In this document: in pieces, positions 58,521 to 64,000 of the stretch | How the letters are laid out: the number at the start of each line of letters is the position of its first letter | Numbering within the stretch: the stretch's first letter is position 1 | Source: Tetracentron sinense | Taxonomy: Eukaryota; Streptophyta; Magnoliopsida; Trochodendrales; Trochodendraceae | Reading direction: 5' to 3' | NCBI GenBank assembly: GCA_015143295.1 | Contig: CM026568.1 | Coordinates: 18,544,607 to 18,608,606, forward strand | Length of the DNA stretch: 64,000 nt | Position numbers and translations under genes: made by a program | The notes under the pieces: generated by a model | What the model saw: only the letters and a program-made list of their open reading frames with translations | Told to the model about the DNA's origin: nothing | The model's database searches: none

Positions 58521-59854
58521 AAGGTTTTAGAATGTTGTCCTCGTTTTCAACATGTGTAACCATTGCTACTCGCTCTTTGGAATTGGGAATTGGTAAGGGA
58601 TCAGTATGTACTGATGATGTGGTGTCAGGTAATTGTAATTCACTAGCGGCTACCTTCTTATGGAAGAAACGTTGCAATGTCCAACAATTACTCGTGGAAT
58701 GACTTGTGTTACGATGGTAGATGCAGTAATTTGGATTTTTTTTATCCTATGGGGTTGGACGGCGAAGTGGAGTGGGAGGGCGGATGACCCCATCGCGAAG
58801 CCATTCATAAAAAAATGCCTTCAATGAACTCCATGTTAACGGGGAAGGGCGGCGGTTCATTAACATCTATAGTAGACTGTTTGAACTCCTTCGCCGGCCC
58901 AGCTGACATGGTTTGTGTTTTCTTAGAAGTTGTAGCCGCTACCATGGATTGCGCCTTTGGTGGTCGAGGTTCACGGTGCCATGTCCTTTCATGCGCCTTC
59001 ACGAATTCACTAGTGCGGCGGGTGCTTGTTGAAGGCGAGAAAAATCTGTAATCCTAAGATTCTCCAAGTGAACGCAATAGTCTTTTAACATGTCACTGAT
59101 GCATGTTTGTACCAAGGCATCTTCAGTGACCGGATCAAGGCTCTCGAAGGCTCGTTCTCTGAACCGCTTGACATAGTCAAAAAGTCCTTCCGAAGGCTTC
59201 TATTGTTCTCGACTGAGATCTACAAGAGAAATCCAATCTTTGACTAGGAAAAACTTCTTTGCAAATGCCGTCACCATATCATCCCATGAGTGGATGAAAT
59301 TTGGTGTTAAGTCACTATACCAAGCATAACCTCGATTCGGAGAGGGATTTGGAAAACTCTCACAGACGGAGTTCATGTTCGAAGGAGTGCATGCCTAAGG
59401 CGCCAACAAAACGTTTGACACGTTCACGGGCATTTCCGTTCTTACCGTTGTACTGAGGAAAAGTAGGTACTATATAGCCTTGGGGATATGGCTTTTTGAG
59501 TATCGTTGTGGAATAAGGTGGATTGGAGTCAAATTGGAAACTCTCATTAGCCATCGTTTTCTGGTGCTCAAGGATTACAACAACATCAACAGTGGTGACA
59601 AAAGTTTGCTCAGAATTGGGCATATGATTGTCGCGCTCATTAGTGTCAGTATGGGAGTTGACTCGTATTTCTCATAATAAAATCAGCATCTGATTTTGAG
59701 CTTCTAGAGCCTGGGCCTAGGCTTGTGATTGCTGCAATGTTTGTAGCAAAGGAGCGATCACGGATATTAACTCGACAGCCAAAACATTGGGTGGGTTTGG
59801 GGTATCTTGGTTGCGTGTGGAAGAATCATAGGTATTTCCTTCGTTGGATATCAT
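58521..59854 (-). pseudogene. Gypsy gag, decayed
   Basis: ATG at 59854 opens MISNEGNTYDSSTRNQDTPN with a stop near QSQA. Later frames give PQGYIVPTFPQYNGKNGNAR, ERVKRFVGALGMHSFEHEL, DDMVTAFAKKFFLVKDWISL, GLFDYVKRFRERAFESLDPV and TEDALVQTCI, the Retrotrans_gag pattern of Tat elements. Broken by several stops and shifts. The C-terminal part runs through PPPFPVNMEFIEG near 58820. Confidence 0.8.
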
Positions 59855-59869
59855 TGATGTTACGAAATC

Positions 59870-59890
59870 AAGCCCAATGGAGTTGCCAAA
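59870..59890 (-). other. Primer-binding site of the Tat element
   Basis: On the minus strand the LTR end is followed by TTTGGCAACTCCATTGGGCT. Tat elements typically carry TGGCGACTCCACTGGGG here, matching an arginine tRNA end; this copy looks like a deaminated version. The assignment is by resemblance. Confidence 0.55.
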
Positions 59891-60599
59891 TGTAACTGGG
59901 TGATTTTTTTTACTTGATCAAAGGTCAATCTAAACCTCGAAAGGTTCTTCTGACTTGTGGTAAAAAGGGAAAAATGACAAAGGAAATGGGTTGAGTGCAC
60001 ACCAATAATGTTGAGAGTACCGAGGAATGGCTGCCCTTAGTCTTGTCGTATTCGACTTGTAAAGTTTTGTCCCTTTTAGACCAATGACCCTTCCTTTTTA
60101 TAGAATTTTTTGGTTTGGGATAAAGTAATTATAATTCTTTGAAACAGACACATTAATTATTGTAACGATTTTCCGTATTTTATAAAATAACGCATTTGAC
60201 ATTTATTGTATTAACGTCCTTGCATTTATTGTGTCAAAGCAATTACTTTATTTTCCTCGGGTGCCTTGCGACGACTTGTTACTCGTCAAAAGTTTTAAGT
60301 GGATTGGTGAAGGTAATCTCACATTTCATGTGATAACATACTCTTCAACCAATGAACCTCTCACCCTCCAATCCTAAAGTCTTTTTTTACCCTTTTTATA
60401 ATTTACAAACAATACGCTCGAAGACGCATAAGTTTTAAATTAAAAGCGTCTTAGCTATATATGGACATCGCAATAACCAATATAGGTTAAAAGCGCCTTT
60501 ATTTTATGGGTGTACTTGAAGGGGTTTATTATTGCCATATCATCATTAAGCTTTAATTTATTTGTCTACGTGGCATCTGTCAAAAATGACCCATCAACA
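59891..60599 (-). repeat. 5' LTR of the Tat element
   Basis: 709 bp, equal in length to the 3' LTR with scattered substitutions and balanced small indels. A TATA-like CTATAAAAAGGAAGG (minus strand) lies near 60090-60106. Confidence 0.9.
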
Positions 60600-60655
60600 G
60601 AGATCTCACAAATCATTCTTTTTATGCCTTTTGGACCCTTTTTTTTTAACCGGTG

Positions 60656-60867
60656 AAACCTAAGGTAATTAACCCACCAGGGGTTGGTGCAATTGGCTAG
60701 TGTACCAGGTTTGCTCCCTGTGGTCGTGTCTTCAACTCCCACTCCTGGACTTACCTTGTAATCCACAGGGAAAATTTCGATTGTGTCGGTGCGGATACCC
60801 GAAGTGACTAGTCCTTGGCTCGAATGCTTTGGGACTCCTCATCACCAAAAAAAACCTAAGGTAATTA
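60656..60867 (+). mobile_element. tRNA-derived SINE, ~180 bp, with 16-bp TSD
   Basis: AAACCTAAGGTAATTA at 60656-60671 and 60852-60867 is a perfect 16-bp target duplication. The body 60672-60851 opens ACCCACCAGGGGTTGGTGCA. A-box-like TGGTGCAATTGG is at 60685-60696 and B-box-like TCTTCAACTCC at 60729-60739, spaced as in RNA polymerase III promoters. It ends in an A-rich CACCAAAAAAAA tail. Structure strong; family not named. Confidence 0.85.
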
Positions 60868-61854
60868 CGTCGCAAAGAGACTCGTCGAAGAAAGAATACA
60901 ACCACAACATGAAGATAATTTATCAAAAAGAGAAATTAATAACTCCAATTAGTCCAATACAATTGTCTATCATTTGCTATTTTTGTTAGATTTGTACTTT
61001 TGTCTCAAGGGGACCTAACCTATGAGGCTACTCTCTTTAAAACCTAGAATCGAGTATCATTGCAGAAGAATAACTGGAAATGAGATCATTTTGTTGTGCG
61101 AAAAAATGTGATCTTGGGGTTCGATGGTCATATGACAAATAGAGATGAAAAGAATACAGAAGCATACTGTAAGATATGTACACTGTGATTCACTTACAAT
61201 GGGGCTGAATCCATGTGCGAACACAATAAAAAACTTCCACTATGCAGAGATTATATGGTATAAGGATGTTCATTCTCAAACACAGATAGTTTGCTCTCTA
61301 TAAGAGTCACTGCCCTCATCTTTCTAAGAGATATCTGTTCTCCCAAGAACCACCACTCTTCTTCCCGAGAGTCACTCACTCTTCTTGAGAATTTCAAGGG
61401 CTCTCTCAAGGAGCTCTATTCACTGACATATCCTCAATCTACATTTCAATAAGCCAACACCTTAGGGCTGTTTATTTGATCTTAAAGCATAAAATCAAAT
61501 CTTCAACCAATTAGGATATATCAAAATTCTAATCTTCAAAAGATAATTTAATAATAATGGTGTTTAACATAAAATAGAAATTCTAGACAAATTTCAACAC
61601 ATTAATTGGCTAAGTTTCTACTGATCAGAACGACGGATACATACAACGGATATATACTTATAATGCAGCAGATTTATGCTATTCTGAACTGCCAAAAGAA
61701 TAGTGAGATTTTAAAACAATGTCAATACAAATCATACAAGGACATCCAAGCCACCTCTACAACAAAAGAATTATGGAGATAGTATAAGTACTCTGTCTAT
61801 GCTGGACTTAACAAGGAAAATTGAAGAACAGACACTGTAGAACACACTCAAACT
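60868..61854. other. Intergenic region and 3' UTR of the PRXL2-like gene
   Basis: No coding domain. The right part would be the 3' untranslated region of the minus-strand gene. The middle (about 61040-61450), with TCTCAAGAGAGTGACTC-like words on both strands, resembles eroded LTR sequence, without a boundary. Confidence 0.4.
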
Positions 61855-63465
61855 TTATTCAGATTCCTGTGATGTTTTAAACTCCTCTTGACCTTGTTGG
61901 TCCTGCAGAAGGTAAAAGAAATCTAGTTAAATATAAATTGTACTGGAGACCAGCTGCAGTATGGGATTAGAGAAGCCAATGATAAGTACCTGCACTTGCG
62001 TACAGATCTCAATTACTTCAGCAATGGGTGCCCAATCACCAAAATTCCTCTCAATAAACTGGTAAGCGATGCCACTTTTTCCACTACCAACTATAAAGAG
62101 TCCACCCTTGATTTCACCTTCCCCTTTGAAGGTTTGCTCCACTCCCAGAGCTTTGGCACGCTTATAATTTGCAATGGCTCGCGGATTCAATATAAATCCT
62201 GTTATGAACTTCTCCTTGAGCAAATTTCCACCCCCAAGAGCCTTGAAGAAATCCATATTCCGGTCAAGGACAACGATACCACCCCAGTAGCGAGGCCAAA
62301 AGTCTTTTACCTGAAACACAAGTCAGACTAAGATGAGTTGATCGAAAGAACAAGAACTTAAAATAAATTTGGTGAGTACCTCGGAGTCTATTTGCTCATG
62401 AAGAACTGCGATTAGCTGAATCCCAAGTGCGTCGAACATGGGTTTTCTTGCATAGAGTTGGTGAGCTTCAGCTCTACACATGATGCACCTGTATTCCCAT
62501 TTATGAGAGAAAAAAAACATAAGTAACTCAAAGTATAGCACCCCTTTTAACATACTACTTTCTTGCATAGTAACAAAATTCCCAATTTTTTAAAAAAGTC
62601 GCGAATAATTCAAAGAAGTTTTCGTCAAATGATTTTGCTGATTTTTTTGAATTTTTTCATAGCCGAATAATTGCCGAACTCCGACTTTGTGACTATGCTT
62701 TCTTGTACTTATATGGATGTAATAATCCATGAGACCTCCCAGTATCTATGTGTCCAAGTTACATAAATATGTAAATATCCATAAAGCTACATCTGACCAA
62801 ACAAGGCTAGGTGCAGTTATGAAAGCAAACAAAATTATTTACCCAGGCCGTCGAATACAGAGCAGTATAGCTGGTTTATCGCGCCATAGTTCTGAGGCCT
62901 TCATGGGTGGTGTCTTTGTTTTCACCAAGCGCTCCATCCCGATTTTATACTCTGGAGAAAGTTTCTGAACCGAGATGTTCTCGATAGAGGAATAAGGAGC
63001 AACATCATCAACTATAGGAGCAGGTTGTACACAGCCACATGCTCTAGGCTCGGCAGGCTCTGAGGCAACAATCCCCTTAAAGATATGTCCATCTTTGATC
63101 TTAATTTCACCCATAGATTGCTCAAGAAATCCATCAGAATTTTTTTTTCCCCTCAGACTTACTGCACTTTGCATCTTTCTGGAGTTCATAGACATAAGGT
63201 CACTCCCATACATGCTATTATTCCTAGAAGGCGCGGTGGTTCTTTTCTTTGCAGGGAGAACGTATGAAGAGGGCATCGGATTCCCACATGGATTTGTTCT
63301 ATCAGTGAAACGGGCGATATGGCCTCTTTTCATTCCGAATTGAGAAGAAAGAACCTGAGTGTTTAAGTTAAGAAGCTCAGGCAGAGATTTCTCTGAGGCC
63401 TCTAGCTTATCTCCGTATTGCATCAGGGCGCGGTCATGCAGGTATGTCCTGATTTCCAGTGCATC
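61855..63465 (-). CDS. AhpC/TSA_2 thioredoxin-fold protein (PRXL2-like), 3' part
   Basis: Visible exons, 5' to 3' on the minus strand: 63465-62843, 62488-62380, 62310-61990 and 61902-61855 (stop TAA). All junctions are GT-AG and the joined frame gives 366 codons. The thioredoxin-fold domain contains RRPGCIMCRAEAHQLYARKP with the CxxC pair, ALGIQLIAVLHEQIDSE, VKDFWPRYWGGIVVLDRN, FITGFILNP, GEGEIKGGLFIVGSGKSGIA and NFGDWAPIAEVIE, matching peroxiredoxin-like 2 (FAM213/AAED1-type) proteins thought to act in thiol redox control. A ~200-residue N-terminal part (LEIRTYLHDRALMQYGDKLE, FTDRTNPCGNPMPSSY, ACGCVQPAP) is outside that domain and was not recognised. The first exon seen starts at an acceptor, so more exons lie beyond 64000. 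No damage. Confidence 0.9.
62580..62700. repeat. Intronic AT-rich repeat, short form
   Basis: TTTTTTAAAAAAGTCGCGAA at the left and GAATAATTGCCGAACTCCGA at the right resemble the ends of the longer repeat at 63679-63935 in the intron upstream. Probably an internally deleted copy of the same element. Confidence 0.5.
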
Positions 63466-64000
63466 CTAAAGTAAAACCAAACAGGAGCAATAGAGGCTAT
63501 ATCAGTCACGGTGATGGTTATTTTGAGAAGCAGAACAGAATCCATTTCATTAAAAAAAAATCAGTTTCCACAAATAACAAGTCTAGCACAAAACATAGTA
63601 ACAAAGTTCTCTCCCCTCAAAGTTCTCAATAATATGCGACTTTATCATTCAACGATTAATTCATGAAGCATTTGCCACTTTTTAAAAAAGTAGTAAATTA
63701 TGCGAATTAAACACAAATTATTCACGACTTTTCTTTAAAAGTCCCGAATTAATGTCTTATATATGAAATACATTTATTTATAAGTTTTCATAATTAGTAA
63801 TCTTAATTTATAATTTTTCATATCTTGTCCGATATTTTCTTGATTGATTTTTCGAGTTTTTTTTAATTTTCTAGATTTTTCCAAAATTTCACCTAGATGA
63901 ATAATTTCCGAACTCCAACCTAACTATGAGCACAATACATATATAGGACGAGGACGAATGAAGTCTCTAACATCCACGAAATTTATTCCCATACTAAGAA
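63466..64000 (-). other. Intron of the PRXL2-like gene (partial) with repeat, long form
   Basis: Ends at the TTTACTTTAG acceptor (minus strand). Contains the longer repeat (about 63679-63935) with TTTTTAAAAAAGTAGTAAAT at one end and GAATAATTTCCGAACTCCAA at the other. No exon seen before the window edge. Confidence 0.6.

Larger units (their letters stand above)
49770..60599 (-). mobile_element. Tat-type Ty3/Gypsy element, 10.83 kb, TSD GAGAT
   Basis: LTRs 49770-50478 and 59891-60599 are both 709 bp, start (minus strand) TGTTGATGGG or TGTTAATGGG and end CCAGTTACA or CCAAGTTACA. GAGAT at 49765-49769 and 60600-60604 is a perfect target duplication. On the minus strand gag, protease, RT, RNase H, a second RNase H-like domain and integrase follow in order, all with frameshifts and stops. 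Between integrase and the 3' LTR lies a plus-strand gene with a plant mobile domain. The extra RNase H and the extra antisense gene are features known from the Tat/Ogre branch. Confidence 0.92.

Noticed and set aside
60672..60851. Intact tRNA gene
   Set aside because: A and B boxes are only approximate and no cloverleaf can be closed; TSD and A-rich tail show a SINE.

Overview
This window is nuclear DNA of a flowering plant, most likely a eudicot or another broad-leaved lineage. The evidence is long AT-rich spliceosomal introns, a plant-type bHLH gene, and dense nested plant transposons: Copia, Ty3/Gypsy of the Tat type, LINE, SINE, CACTA and MITEs. No bacterial operons, rRNA or tRNA genes, or CRISPR arrays were seen. 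Only two host genes are well supported: (1) a complete eight-coding-exon bHLH transcription factor (plus strand, 38490-42271, 554 aa), with a leader intron, a TATA box and three upstream ORFs; (2) the 3' part of a thioredoxin-fold AhpC/TSA_2 (PRXL2-like) gene (minus strand, 61855-63465), whose 5' end lies beyond the right edge. A third, tentative host transcript is a spliced 56-aa ORF at 7777-8481.

Layout. 1-1150: inverted remnant of a Copia element related to the one at 44.6 kb. 1.2-11.4 kb: mostly unassigned AT-rich sequence with LTR-like direct repeats (5.3 and 6.8 kb), microsatellites and a CACTA-end remnant. 11.7-12.2 kb: LINE scrap and a Tourist-like MITE. 12.6-14.5 kb: GAGCTCG-rich repeat interrupted by a probable solo Copia LTR. 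14.5-19 kb: LARD-type LTR carrying a 2265-bp solo LTR with a perfect TTACT target duplication. 19.15-21.94 kb: internally deleted Copia element sitting inside a foldback repeat. 22-28 kb: little recognisable apart from foldback copies. 28.09-35.73 kb: a LINE split by a 5.5-kb SIRE-like non-autonomous Copia element (28372-33866). 35.9-37.1 kb: MITEs in front of the bHLH gene. 42.9-44.3 kb: LTR and LINE remnants. 44634-47575: small Copia deletion derivative with TSD GAGGG. 47589-49715: non-autonomous CACTA element. 49770-60599: a 10.8-kb Tat-type Gypsy element with TSD GAGAT, decayed gag-pol on the minus strand and an antisense plant-mobile-domain gene on the plus strand. 60672-60851: SINE with a 16-bp TSD, then the PRXL2-like gene.

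The host genes are unrelated neighbours. Most of the window is an insertion record in which target duplications allow the order of events to be read. The nearest thing to an unusual system is the Tat element with a spliced, antisense PMD/coiled-coil gene placed tail-to-tail with pol. Many small elements also sit in the promoter, leader and introns of the bHLH gene. Boundaries, splice sites and translations were read by eye from the sequence; family names rest on remembered motif patterns, not searches.
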